From: Congeria kusceri
Taxonomy: Eukaryota; Mollusca; Bivalvia; Myida; Dreissenidae
DNA: 64,000 nucleotides
Direction of reading: 5' to 3'
Assembly: GCA_027627225.1 (NCBI GenBank)
Contig: CM051033.1
Coordinates: forward strand, 45,016,816-45,080,815
The translations under genes and the position numbers were made by a program. Shown in pieces: positions 26,501 to 38,459 of this stretch (positions are counted from its first letter, which is position 1; every line of letters begins with the position of its first letter). The notes under the pieces were generated by a model. It was not told the DNA's origin, searched no databases, and was given only the letters and a program-made list of their open reading frames with translations.

Positions 26501-27480
26501 TTGAGATACTTTACAATGTTTTTATTCTTTTGAATTCCATTTTCGTTATGACAATATTATATTGCATATTATAATATGTTCGTATTAAAAAAAATAGTTT
26601 TAAAGTAACGGATTTGCCGTATTGGCGCACTTAAACCATAAACATAGAGAATTTTAATTTATTAATTTAAAAAGAAAACGAAAGTCAGACTTTTAAACAT
26701 TATTGAAAATGGCACTATTGTAATGCAAAAGGTTTCACAAGGTGGTCCAGAGCTATGTCGGTGTGTTTAGTTGAAACATATTAAAATATATCGAAAATAA
26801 ATAAAAACTGCTTAACAAGGATGTACATATGAGTTTTACGTTGCAAGCAGGACCATATTTCTATATTAGACAATTATAAATGACACAAGTTGCTTGCTAT
26901 AATGCTTTTTTATTTATATTGTGTACCCTAAAAAATCTACAAAAGTCGTTTCAAGTTATTAAACAATTTAATCAACATTTAAGGCCATTCCTAAATTTGA
27001 TATGTAGCATTCATGTTTATCTACGAAGGAATATCTGACGCACCCGTTTTCAATAACAGGATAACCAGAGGATGCATGCAGATCCTCTTCATATAGGCGG
27101 TTTGTCAACTTAGCATTATGCGTGCAAAACTGTAAACTGTCACAAGACGTACACTGACCAGTACTTCAGTGCATAAAGAATTGACCACTGCCGCAGTAAT
27201 TGCGAGACTAATCACTGTATTATAACATACAAGACCATGCGACTGTGTTTGTCATATTAATTCTAATTATAGTCTTAGTTTTGTAAGTGATGAGCAATAT
27301 GTACGCGCAAGACAAGTCGACTTCCGATGTAGGTACAAATAGACAGTGTCAATGTCATGTTCCTGAAATAAGTAGAGATTAATAATCCCACTTACCGCTT
27401 TGACGCAGATGAAGAGATTTACAGATGGCACTTTGATACGGAACGATGTTTTGACTAAAATGACCTGCATAGGGATGGGG
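23560..27480. other. Intergenic stretch, no recognised gene
   Basis: AT-rich. It contains an (ATTA)n run near 24488-24512, a 71 bp duplication at 25778-25919 and a cluster of GGCGAATCGTTAT words at 25140-25240. On the minus strand a short tail ending SADDETPDPE then stop (about 25245-25285) could be mistaken for a terminal exon. I see no supporting exon or polyadenylation context. Confidence 0.4.
25778..25919. repeat. 71 bp direct tandem duplication
   Basis: 25778-25848 and 25849-25919 differ at essentially one position (GATACG versus GATATG). Each runs from GACGAAATGGCTATGAT to AAAAAATTCAAAAT. Confidence 0.95.
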
Positions 27481-27539
27481 TGGAGAGCAAGCAGATTTTT
27501 GACAAGAAATCGCTTTATTTATTTACTTTCTCATACAGG

Positions 27540-28262
27540 TTAACATTTGGGCAAGATTATTTCAAAGTCCCCCAATGCATGGGGAAGTTAGAGCTCAGAC
27601 GAGCGCTATTTTGACAATACAGCATTTTGACCTTTTTGGTAAACATAAATTTCTTTTGCGCCGTATAATATAGGTTAACATTTGTGCCAAGTTATTTCAA
27701 AATCCTTCCATGCATTGGGAAGTTAGAGCCCGTACAAGCAGTATTGTAATAATAAATTGCTCTATTTTGAACTTTGACCTCAAAGTATGACCTTGAACTT
27801 AAAGGTAGCCATATGGTTCTTGAGCGCGACACCGCGTCTCTTATAGATTAACAATAGATTAACATTTATGTCAAGTAATTTTGAAAATCCTCCAATGCAT
27901 CGGGAAGTAAGAGCTCAGACAAGCGCTATTTTGAGAAAAATAGCGCTTGCGTGCGACGTACCGGTTTCTCATGGTTAACATTTCTACCGTATTAATTAAA
28001 ATCCTGTCATGAATTGGAAATTTAGAGCCCGGACAAACAGTATCATGACCATAAAATGATCTATTTTGACCTCTGAACTCAAAAAAAGATCTTGACCTTT
28101 AAAGTAGCCATCAGGTTCTTGTACGCGACACAAAGTCTCACTTAGGTTAAAATTTGTGCCAAGTATTTCGAAACACTCCAATGACAGAAAGACCGACCGG
28201 CCGGCCGACGGGACAAAGTGATTCCTTCATGTACATAGCCAAACCTCCTACCTACTCGTGTT
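27540..28262 (+). repeat. Five degenerate tandem copies of a dispersed repeat module
   Basis: A TTAACATTT..GCCAAGTTATTTC..AAATCC..CAATGCAT..GGGAAGTTAGAGC module begins at 27540, 27675, 27859, 27975 and 28147. Spacings alternate short and long (135, 184, 116, 172), implying a two-module repeat of about 300 bp. GACCGGCCGGCCGACGG near 28194 is the expected tail of the series. It resembles a common mollusc interspersed repeat. Confidence 0.75.
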
Positions 28263-28454
28263 GGGGGTATATTAATAGTTTTGCAATAATTTAATGGATC
28301 TAGAGGCTAAAAGTTTGCACCAGTCCATGAGTTTGAACATAGCCGCGAACGTGCAGTTATCATGATGCCCGTAATACCTTACTTTTGAATCTAGACTAGC
28401 ATGTAGACGATGAGTACAAAGGCATAAATATCTACTTGTCTCAATGGTCGTCAA

Positions 28455-28585
28455 AAGTGACACTTCTTTCAGCGCTCAATCTTGAACCGGCTATGCGTAT
28501 TGTGGTGACGCGGCTCCGACGAGCCCCCAACTAGCTTGGCAATTGGCGTACTGAGAGCAACGAGATAGGTTTGTGTTTTATACCT
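28455..28585 (+). promoter_or_regulatory. Relic of the protease-family 5' flank (P1)
   Basis: Shares TTTCAGCGCTCAAT, GGC.CCGACACGA-like, GGCAATTGGCGT and AGCAACGAGA.AGGTTTGTG with blocks upstream of P2 (40270-40400) and P3 (minus, 55920-55790). The TATA-like word of P2 is absent at the matching place, which reads CATGTAGACGATG. Confidence 0.55.
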
Positions 28586-28711
28586 TTGCGTCATCCATTG
28601 AAAACATGCGTTTAAAATGTTCTCTCGTCCAATGGTACTATGTACGTAAATATGTATTATTTTGGCATTTGAATTCTAAATATAGATATTGTTCTTTCTG
28701 TAGTCAAAATC

Positions 28712-30050
28712 ATGTTTACCTTTGCGTTACTTGTCGCATTGGACAGTGTATGTGAACTAAATGAATATTAATTAAACAAAGTAACTTAATGTTTATCACA
28801 ATGCTATTGGGTCAACGTTAGATTATATATGTGTTACTGATTTAACATTTCCAATGGAAAAGATGGAGTCGAAAACCTTCTCCATGTCACGTTAAATGAT
28901 CAACACATAGCCGTGCCGTGTGAGGTGCTATTCGTGACGTCGTCGCTGATCAGCAAGCGTATCGTTGGAGGCTCGGCCGCCGTGGTGGGTTCCTGGCCGT
29001 GACTGGTCACCATCGAGGATAATCGGAGATACATCCCTGGCGCCGGCTCCATCCTGGGTCCCTGTGTGATTATGACGTCCGCATAATTGTTCAAAAAGTA
29101 ACACAAGTGTATTGTTTCTTTGGAAAGCATATATGTTGCGATTTCGGCGTCCTTAATGTCATAGTTATACAACAAACACCAGTTTTTTGGTTGGAATATG
29201 TTTGCTATTTGTAGTTACGACTACAACTGTCGAGCGGACACGTACATCCAGTATTGGTTTATGCGTGCCGGGGTTTTCGGCATCCATCCCACAGCGACAA
29301 ACGAACAGACATTTGAAATCAAGTTCCAAGACACCTGTCCGTTATTACAGTAAGGTATATGATCTCAATTTTGTTTTATAAATCGTCAATTTTCTAGATA
29401 CTTATCTATATATTATACCATGCAACCATTGATTGATAATATTACATGCATTTAGTTGTGCATGTATGTTGTGTCAAATATAAGAATAATAAAACTCCAG
29501 AGACATCACCATGAGAGAAACCGTTATTAACATCCGCTTGTCTTTATTACAGCATACATAGTTAAGAATTGTTTTCAGATAATTATAGAACATTGTGAAT
29601 TGTAAACACTTATACATTTTTGTAATACTGTTGAATCGTGTGCGTATAGAATGACATTGGTGCTCTGCTCGTTTGCAGACACTAAGAGGGGCTATGGACA
29701 GCAAAAGGTAAATAAATATAGTATGTAAGAATATAACAATGTTGACAATATGCAGCTTATTGTATTTTATTGTGATATCGTATTGAATATATAACGACAC
29801 ACGATGAAACACGTCAATATGCGTTTAACCGTATTATCGTAATTTGTTTCTGTGGTGAATGTTCTCACTCCTCACTCCTCACTCACTCCACTTCTTCTAA
29901 CCCTGATAAGCCACATAATATTGTCGCATTTTTATGTATCGCCTCTTTGGCAGGTGACTGCAGAACGCCCGAGACTCCGAGCACATCTGACGACGTCATC
30001 AAGTACGCGGACTAGGTAAAGAACACCATGGCTTTCCCTACCAGTACTAA
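28712..30050 (+). pseudogene. P1: decayed serine-protease-homologue copy
   Basis: Exon pieces align with P3. The signal exon 28712-28747 has lost 16 bases. Exon 2 (28911-29097) keeps its length of 187 and the RIVGG activation site, but has TGG to TGA at 29000-29002 and a TAA at 29084-29086, where P2 and P3 have CAA. Exon 3 starts at 29215 and is cut off near 29325. Exons 4 and 5 are absent. Exon 6 (29936-30050) has TAG for the conserved Trp at 30013-30015 and a terminal YQY-like end. A polyadenylation signal AATAAA is at 30166-30171. The TAA is one step from the Gln codon at position 57 in P2 and P3, so P1 was already non-catalytic before it decayed. Confidence 0.85.
29326..29935. other. Sequence replacing P1 exons 3 (end) to 5
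   Basis: AT-rich, with no match by eye to P2 or P3 exons 4 and 5. A 112-codon minus-strand frame (29474-29812) is unrecognised. The exons were deleted or replaced. Confidence 0.4.
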
Positions 30051-33000
30051 TATCGGCCTTGGGGCGCGCATTTATAGTCCAGCATTTCATCGAAAACACG
30101 AACATTGACTCACTTGCGTTAACCTTTTGACCCTAGTATGTGTGTTTTATGTCAAGTCGGCGTGAAATAAAAGTTAGCGCTAAAATCGTTGTTTATTTCT
30201 GGTGGAAATGTCCTATTTGTTTTATATACCGTTTGCGACGAACAACGTCCATCCTGCTCCTTTACGCCTGAAAATCCCAGAATAATTGAGACAGGTTATC
30301 ATACATTCAGTAATGTTTCTCCTTATGACAGATTTGGTAATTTGCGCTTCACTGGATTCATAGCGACATTCATAGACCGTATTCACCAACCCATTCTTAA
30401 ACTTAAGAATAAAGATTACAAATAGACTCAAGAAATAATACTTCGCAAGTATGCCGGGTACCAATGTTGTTTATGTCATTTATAAATAATTCTAAACAAA
30501 GTTGCTAAAATTTGTGATGGTTAATACCAGGTAAAATTCAAATTCACAACCTTTAAAAACAGAGCCGTTTCAAGAATTCTAAAGTCCTTGTTATACATTA
30601 TGTTGCGAAACTTGTGGTGAAATATGTATTAACATCCCTACGAAAGATCAAGTTTCGAGATTTTAACATGTATTAACGAAAATATCATCACGATTTGAGA
30701 ATTGATGAAATGTCTACTGACAAGTTCTCCATTACACCATATTCTCCTTTAGTGCCAAATTGTCACGTTTGCGCCCCAGCATTGTCGATATTTCAAAAAT
30801 GTTTCGTTACCTAATTTAAGGAAAGCCATTAAATATGCGTATTTATATGTTTTAGGTAGGCAAATATGTACTTTTAAACTAACATACGGACAGACATATA
30901 TAATTTAAATGTATATTCATTTGCTGGGTTATTATTTCCGTTTGAAATGATCAGCTAAATAAGCAATTACATGTAGTATTATGCACAATTCGATTATAAA
31001 TCATGTACAATTATAACCCATCGGAATTGGATTTTTAAATTACATAGTGATTCATTAGAGACAGAGACAACATCTATCAATGCTGTAGAGGCGGCATATC
31101 ATCAGAGGCAAAGAATATACGTTCATTATGGTAAAGTTGTTTCTGTTAATTTAATTTGTGACCTATTTCCAGTATCTTTCAGGCGCCGATGTTAAATCAA
31201 TCCAGGCGGGGGATTAACTCAAAGTCACAACGCCATGTATGACAACTGTAGATATCGGTGCATGTTATAGCTTGTCAGCCGGTGATTTCCGCAGCGCGAA
31301 GATTCAGTCTTGTACATCAAATAACACTGCAGACCACAGCTGAGCCCGGAGACTGACGGCATACCACATAGCAACTAGCAATGTATTTAGATGTAAATAT
31401 ATGCTGCTGCAAATTCTATAAACATGTCGCTATTCACCATAGCTTTGATTCAACAACGGCAACATCATAACAGTAAGTTAATTCAAATGCGAGTGAACTG
31501 CTTGACTTTGTGACCTTTTCCTAATAACATTTCGCGTAATATCTCCGGATAACAGGCTTGTGTCTTGAGGTCATAGCACTGGAACTGTGTCCACCATTTC
31601 TGACATGCTTACCATTCATATGCTAGGTTCACTTTACGGTCACGCATGAGGTGACTCTTGGGTCAAACGGCAAGAAATAAGTTGCACAGGCCATTTCGTA
31701 GCGTGCTCGAGATCGCTTGGTAAATTACTCATACACGTAGACAGACATCCTCGCAGATCCACTGCCGCTTCTTGAGTACATCTCCATTAAAGGACAGAAC
31801 CTGTTGGCGTGGTATAACTATTGCTTACATCTAGAGCTGTAGATTCATTGTTTTATAACTAATATATTAATGGAACTTTTTATTAATGCAACCATAAATT
31901 TATGTTGTTATAAAGCGCTGAAGTACGAATACTGATAATGACATTGTCATATTATTAGCCAACACGTGTTTGGTATTTAGTTAGTTTCTTGACGTTGTGA
32001 TAACTCTGTTGTGTTGATAACGGTAATGACGAGTCTTGCACTGGTCATACGTTGATAATATCGACACTAACGATCCTTGTTACCCCAAACAAAGTTAATT
32101 GGGACTGATGGCGGTGTATCTGATTAGTAGTTTATTTAAATATTGGAGCTAAGCATGGATAGTTGTGTACGTTCATTCACAGACGTGGTTGCAACTCAGC
32201 AAGAGAAGACCGACTATTCTTACAGTCTATATTCATTTCTTTAGAGGGTCTAGGCAGGTTATGATGGTCAGACTGCCACGTTATGTTTAATCAAATGCAC
32301 ACGTAGGAGATCTCAGGTAACACGGTCTGCTTAAGACAACGAGAATACGACGCCGATCAACAGTGTGTGGCACCCCTGTTTGATTGGGTACTTTAAACTA
32401 GAAAAAAGGACATTACCTTCAAACTCCCACAAATAACCAAAACATTGTACCATAAAATGTTAATATAGTGGAAATTATTAGTATAGTGTATATACATCAA
32501 AGCTGTACCAGTGTATCTATTTCAACTATGGAAACATCGTTAGTTCAGTCTTAGCATGATACGAGCGGTTGAACTGGTTCGGCTAAGGGCCATTCTTTTA
32601 CTAAAAAGCACCCATTTAGCGTAATATCACTAGAAAACTGTTGGGTTTCTTCAGGGACCAGACGGTATGGATCAACAGTGTGTAATGCCATCGGGACATC
32701 GTATTTTTTCCATGCTGTCAAAAGTTGATAGGCTAGAACGAGATGGAATCGTTCAGTGACTATTTAAAGGGTTGTTTCACTTCACAAAAATCATAAATTT
32801 ACAAAACAAATGTATATTAAGAAGTAAATATAGTTAAAATAGAGTGATTGAATATATACAATGACTTAAGATGACAATTGAAACTTTATATGTACTAGTG
32901 TTTTAAATTCTGTTCTGGTATGTTTTTATGATGAACAACAGATATGGCGCTTTTGTAATTGCCTGTGAATTCACAAAATGATGAAACAAACTGCCGTAAT
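30050..33000. other. P1 3' flank and duplicated flank modules; no gene recognised
   Basis: Sequence after P1 resembles that after P2, for example 30030-30110 versus 47455-47560 (GCATTTATAGTCCAGCA.TTCATCG). Module R1 (31050-31400) recurs at 34160-34390 and 50910-51400. No coding exons were recognised between 31.4 and 32.9 kb. Confidence 0.5.
31050..31400 (+). repeat. Flank module R1
   Basis: Matches R3 (50930-51390) at GGTAAAGTTGT.TCTGTTAATTT, TCAGGCGCC..TGTTAAATCAATC, GGTGATTTCCGCAGC.CGAAG and TTCAGTCTTGTA. R1 lacks an internal block present in R2 and R3 (GTCAGCGTCAT.GTTTCTCT to TATATTTACCAGTC). Confidence 0.75.
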
Positions 33001-33240
33001 TTCAGTAATATGTTTGCCTTATGACACATTTGGTGATTTCACGCTTCACTAAAAATGATTTGCTGATGGGATCGAGCAGTTTTTGTTCAATCTTCGAACG
33101 ATTTAATCCTAATAGGCGTTATTTTATTCGTTGAAATAGACGTTGCTGACGAGAAATGAAACGGAAAATTGCTCTTGCTTCAGGACGATTCTATCCAGAA
33201 AGCATTAAATACATTTACATTGAAAACGTTCATAAAAAGT
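32920..33240 (+). repeat. Orphan copy of the protease 3' flank
   Basis: CACGCTTCACTAAAAATGATT, AACGATTTAATCCTAATAGG and GACGAGAAATGAAACGGAAAATTG match the sequence after P2 (47730-47840); its 5' portion also matches the sequence after P3 on the minus strand (52880-52770). No exons stand upstream, so this is a fourth, gene-less trace of the duplicated locus. Confidence 0.65.
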
Positions 33241-33799
33241 CATTGTATTACTATTATTTATTGCCATTACTTAATCGATAAACATGTTCAGTGTCACTTA
33301 GAGTTATTTATTTTTAATGTTTAAAACTCACTTTGTTGTTGGTTCCGTCTATTTCCTGTTCTAATAAAATTGACATGTTTTCGAGTATCATATCACCTAC
33401 TGTATTCGATTAATCTGATTAAAAGTCCCTTCTATGCAAAATTATGTAGTGAAATCCAACTTGCGCATTATCACGTCTTTTAGCGTTTAACATAGCGTCA
33501 CTCTCGCTTTTAGTGCTATATATTTCACATGTCACCGACCTCTATTTAATGACGTGTCGTTTTCTGATTAACAATAACTAATTATATTTGTGCTTTTTAA
33601 TATGAAATGGGCTCATAAATTTGTAAATCTGTAAGTATGTTTAACATATAAATGTAAAGAGATATCATTACAATGAAAATCTTTACTGTATCATTATTTT
33701 CATTTGGACTGAACAACTACGTGTTTGTAAACAGTATGTGCTTATATTCTATTTGTAGAGTAAAGTCTCGTGCATTCATCACCTAAGGAACTGGATCTT

Positions 33800-34155
33800 T
33801 AAGCCAAATGACGAATGAGTTCATTTTATCACATCATCACAACTGCAATGGCGAAATAACACCCCGGGGGATAAACTTAGCTGTGTTCCACCTTGTTGAA
33901 TGCAGTAAACACACGCATTATAATGACGTCATTTTGTTTATTTTCGTGACGTCATTTGATGTTGTTCGTGTTATTCAGCTATTTGTTTCGTTTATTTTCA
34001 AAATAAAGATAGAAAACAATGGTACAATTAGAAATCCACGTAAGTTTTGAATACAGATACACTTATTTGCTCGGCACGAAAACCTTAACCACTCGCCAAG
34101 GCTCGCTGTTTAGTTTTTCTAAGCCTCGCTAAATAAACTTATCTGTATTAAACAC
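33800..34155 (+). mobile_element. Dispersed inverted-repeat element, copy 1
   Basis: Shares CACCCxxxGGA.AAAACTT.GCT, AATGACGTCATTTT, TTCAAAAT.AAGA.AGAAAA and GATTTGCTCGGCAC-type blocks with an opposite-strand copy at 38195-38450. The short frame in both copies ends FKIKxEN..IIRxPxK, so similarity persists at protein level, but the frame is not a known domain. A 25 bp inverted repeat (34050-34078 against 34123-34149, AATACAGATA then TTATTTGC or TTATTTAG) marks its 3' end. Confidence 0.6.
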
Positions 34156-34159
34156 TAAC

Positions 34160-34390
34160 CGAGTATTCTCTATATGGTAAAGTTGTTTCTGTTAATTTGA
34201 TTGCGACGTATTTACGATCTCTGTCAGGCGCCAGTATTAATTCAATCTAATTGTCAGCGTCATAGTTTCTCTAAATGAATTGTTCGTTAAAGCCCACGTC
34301 AACGTCTATATAACTATCTAACTGTATTATAATTTTCGTTGTTTATTAGAAAAATATATTCACCAGTCGGAACGGAATAGTCGGGACAAA
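34160..34390 (+). repeat. Flank module R2
   Basis: ATGGTAAAGTTGTTTCTGTT, CAATCTAATTGTCAGCGTCAT and AAAATATATTCACCAGTCGG match R3 at 51010-51215. Confidence 0.7.
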
Positions 34391-34399
34391 GTTCTTGAT

Positions 34400-37300
34400 T
34401 CATAATTCTTTCAACACATTTAATACAAACGAAACATATTCACTCAATGGTCAACTTACAGAATGCGAATGCAAACTATCTCTTAAAGAAATGATATCTT
34501 GGCATCACCGTAGAAATTTACATTGGAACGTATTGAAAACGTACCTAATTGGTTCCCTAATTTACTCGTACCATACCAGAGAATTGGCCACATTACAAAT
34601 GCAAAAAGGACACATTTGTTGAATAAAGTTCAATTTCCCACCTTTACACTTTATAATGTGGCTTCTTATTCAATAGTATACGACATCATAATAAAAACTA
34701 ATTTGTAAGTAATAAACAAATATTTTGTTCGGGCTAATAATCTTATGCAAACGGAATTATATACATGCTAGTTAACAAGTCAATCTGCAACGGACCAGAA
34801 TAACCGATGAAGCGTAGTAGTTAGGCGCACCGATTGTTAGAGCTTCGTAGCCAAAGATCTATAAATACAAATGTAAACATGTTTATTTATAGATAATGGT
34901 TCGTAGCCTACTTAGTCAAAAGAAGGTCTAATTACCCCAAAACGGAAGTCACATCCTCAGGGTTACATAGATAGACAATACAGTTAGATAATAAGCACAT
35001 ATGGTTGAGTGCAGGATGCCTATAATTTGTAAAATACAGATTAATTGATATGTTTTGGTATCATTTTAAAGGTAAATATGTAAGCAATAAGAAAAAGGGC
35101 TGTTTTTGTGCACTACTTTTGTCTAGTGGTGCCCAGCTTCATAACTTTTGGCCCATGTATTCATGCGCAAAATGGCAGCCTCCATGCCAGTCAAAACCGG
35201 TGTGTTTTTTCTAAGTTAACTATTTTGAGTTACAACACTTCGTCATGGTGAAAAGTGAGATCAAACTTTGAATATTTTATATGTAACAAAGAAGGAATTC
35301 ATTTGAACATGCGTAGCCAGAAGGTAATACGATGCAAGCGCTCGATTTTGCATAATACTGAATAAAAATTAATAAATTGCAGTAATTTACTGTCAAAATA
35401 TTCAGAATGAGAATTAGTAACAATAAAAAAAACACTTTGGCAACGAGTCAAAAAGAACCGATGTAGCGCATAAATTTGGGGGTCTTATTCCAGGAAACTC
35501 TGGTGAATATTGCAGTTACATACAAGTAAATAGCAAAAGTTGGGGTGTCATTAGTTTAAAGTTACATTTTTCATAAATTGACATTTTTTTTTACAAACTG
35601 TAATTGTTATAAATCACATGATATACACATTATATTACATATTACATACAATATATTTAAATAATTAAAATGTAAGAAAACGGGTGTAAAATTTTGCTGT
35701 TGTCAAGAAGGACCGTTTCAGGTTTCGATTTACTGACAAATAGCCTGCAAAGAAAGAAGTAGTTTTCCGCGATACCTGTTTTGGAAATTACCCTCTCAAA
35801 AGACCGTTGGAGTTTGTTTGAGTAATGCCTCATACAATCCGTAAACTTCCTTCATATAAATTTAAATAGCTTTACAACAAATAACGATTTCTTTTCTAAT
35901 AGCTTCAATATTGAAAGATGTGTACGGCAAGGTCTTCCTCTTTATTTATTTTATGCATTGTCGTTTTATCACATACAATCTAATACATATTTATGAAACA
36001 ACTCACATGTGTGATTCATTTTAGCATTTAGCATTTTAAAGTTGAAAAATATAAAAACACTTACATAGAAGTCATATAACATACAGTATTGCAAAAAATA
36101 CAGAGGTGATTTGATATTTGAATGCAACATTGACATCAAATGCTTACAAATACTATCAGAAGAAAACTTGTTTTTATATAATATACTGCATGCATGGAGC
36201 AATACTGTAATTACGGGAAAAACTAACAACTGTATAATTATTGTTTGGAACGTTCAAAAAAGGTATAAAAGCAAAATATACATGCTTTTCTCAAATGTAT
36301 TGGTTTGAAAGAGGCATTAAGACTGTCAAACAATTATTGTTTATGTAATAAATGCTTTTTCTAGTTTACTTTTTGAAACATTGTTTGGTTTGTACTGATG
36401 AATGATTCTCTTATTCACTGCTGCATGATAAGTTTTCAACTAGATATCAAATCTTAAACACTAGTAGAAAACACACCATGTGCACAAAGCGATTTCATAA
36501 TAAAACTATTATCAACAAAACAATCCAATACATTAATATACAATTTACATATCCCAAATTTAAAATTTAAAATCGAAAGCACAAATAAAATGGCAAACAA
36601 TTTTCAGAAACAGTAATTTTCTTTGAAAAAAAATATCAAGAAACAAAAGACACAACATTAAGAAATGTCTAGTACAAATAGATAAACAGAATAATTGCAA
36701 CAATTAATCATCTATACTATCAAACTTACACTTACCTTATTCTTGCAGTGAACACACGTATTCAATTGAACACTCATTTTGGGAATGCAAATATACAAAA
36801 CATATGGAATCAATTATCAACATTTTAAAATTGTAAATAGTTCAATATTAATTTTACTTACCTTACTATAAGTTTTGGAGTACAATGAACTTCACAGGAA
36901 ATAAATACTATAAACTATATAATCATAATAATCACACTTATGTAATCGTTCATATTTTATATGAATGCAAAAATTAAAATAGAAAGAAGAATAAGCCCTT
37001 TGTATCGACATATTACCTAGATTTAATTTAAAAAAATGGCGACATTTGGTTTAATTGTATGTTATTGCAAACATATACAAACTTACAAAACACATGAACA
37101 TGTTAAACTTTATGCAACTTGTATAAATTCCTTTCCACCAACGAGGTTTGGATGTAATAAATATGGATAGGTAAGTTCATAAAAAAACAATGTATTTAAA
37201 ACAATCGTCAACATAATAAAGTACTAGAATTCTATGTTATAAAATTATGGCATTCTAGTTATTTTGACATAAACACAGAGATATTTATCGATATAAGGTC

Positions 37301-37440
37301 AAACGTTCGGGTAGCACAAGAAACAGACGTGGTAAGGGAGTCCTTGGTATGTGTTTATAAAACGCCTTGAGGCCTAGATAAAGCGCTGAACTGAAGAAAC
37401 AGTTGTTTGTTTTGTTCAAAGTTAAGACATATATTACCAT
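34400..37440. other. Intergenic stretch, no recognised gene
   Basis: Short frames at 34395-34708 and 35969-36308 have no recognisable domain, and I could not match them to other parts of the window. The sequence is AT-rich. Confidence 0.35.
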
Positions 37441-37449
37441 TTAGGAGAT

Positions 37450-37555
37450 TGTGTGTAGTGAGAGGACATGTGTGTGTAGTGAGAGGACATGTGTGTGTAG
37501 TGAGAGGACATGTGTGTGTAGTGAGAGGACATGTGTGTGTAGTGAGAGGACATGG
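37450..37555. repeat. 21 bp tandem repeat, five copies
   Basis: GTGTGTAGTGAGAGGACAT repeats with AGAGG words at 37461, 37482, 37503, 37524 and 37545. The period is divisible by three, which creates the open frames seen on the minus strand. Confidence 0.95.
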
Positions 37556-37857
37556 GATGTTAGAAAAGTAACGTTGGCGGATTTCCGTGTAGTTGGGACA
37601 TCGCAAGGGGAAATGGTCTGCTGATTCGATGGCACCGCACGAAGAGTTTGTTGAAAGTACTATTGATATTCGATATAGATCGTGATTATCAATCCTTTAT
37701 AAATCCCAAGACGGTCTTTATACGATTAGATATATATTTGCATACTGCTGTTTTGAAAAAAAAGTACATGCGTTAGTGTGTATAAACTGCATAAAACAAT
37801 GTATGCAATACTATGATTTAAAAAAAAAACAGCAGCAGCACCACAATACCCCGTCGT

Positions 37858-38050
37858 CATAATTATCATCTTTATCATCTTTATCATCATCATCATAATT
37901 ATTATTATCATCATTATCATCATCGTCGTCGTCGTCGTCATGGTCATCAATTTTATTATCACATAATCATAATCATCATCATCATCGTCATCTTCGTGAT
38001 CTTCGTCATCATTGTCATTATCGTCAGCATCATCAAAAGTTAACATCATC
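37858..38050. repeat. CAT/CGT trinucleotide-rich microsatellite
   Basis: Imperfect runs of CATCAT, CGTCGT and ATCATC extend for about 190 bp. The resulting minus-strand Asp- and Met-rich frame is an artefact. Confidence 0.95.
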
Positions 38051-38194
38051 AAAGTTTTCAATTTTCATTATTCATATTTAAGTAAGTTCTTGGGGGAAAG
38101 GTAATGAAACAAAGACAAACTTTTACGCCCGTGAAACGTAGATTTCAAGTACCTAATATGATTTTTTTGTAAATAACCACAATACTTACTAACT

Positions 38195-38450
38195 AATATA
38201 TAGAGAACAATAAGTGCCGAGCAAATCAACTTATCTTATTCAATACTTGCATGGTATTCTAATTATCCTATCATTTTCTGTCTTGATTTTGAAATTTACG
38301 AAAGAAAACACATTAAATATTACGAAAAAAATGACGCAACGAAAATCATAAAATGACGTCATTAGACTGCGCGTGACTACTTTGTCACCACAGTGTTGAT
38401 ATAAAGCAAAGTTTTCTCCATTGGGTGTTATTTTGTCCATGCACGCCTGA
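38195..38450 (-). mobile_element. Dispersed inverted-repeat element, copy 2
   Basis: Minus-strand counterpart of the 33800-34155 element: AAAATAACACCCAATGGAG, CTAATGACGTCATTTTATG, AATTTCAAAATCAAGACAG and GATTTGCTCGGCACTTATTG read in the same order. Confidence 0.6.
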
Positions 38451-38459
38451 TGATCGGAT

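Noticed and set aside
29474..29812. 112-codon minus-strand frame within P1
   Set aside because: No recognisable domain and AT-rich composition. It overlaps the region where P1 exons were lost.
37726..38061. Asp/Met-rich minus-strand frame
   Set aside because: Translation of a CAT/CGT microsatellite.
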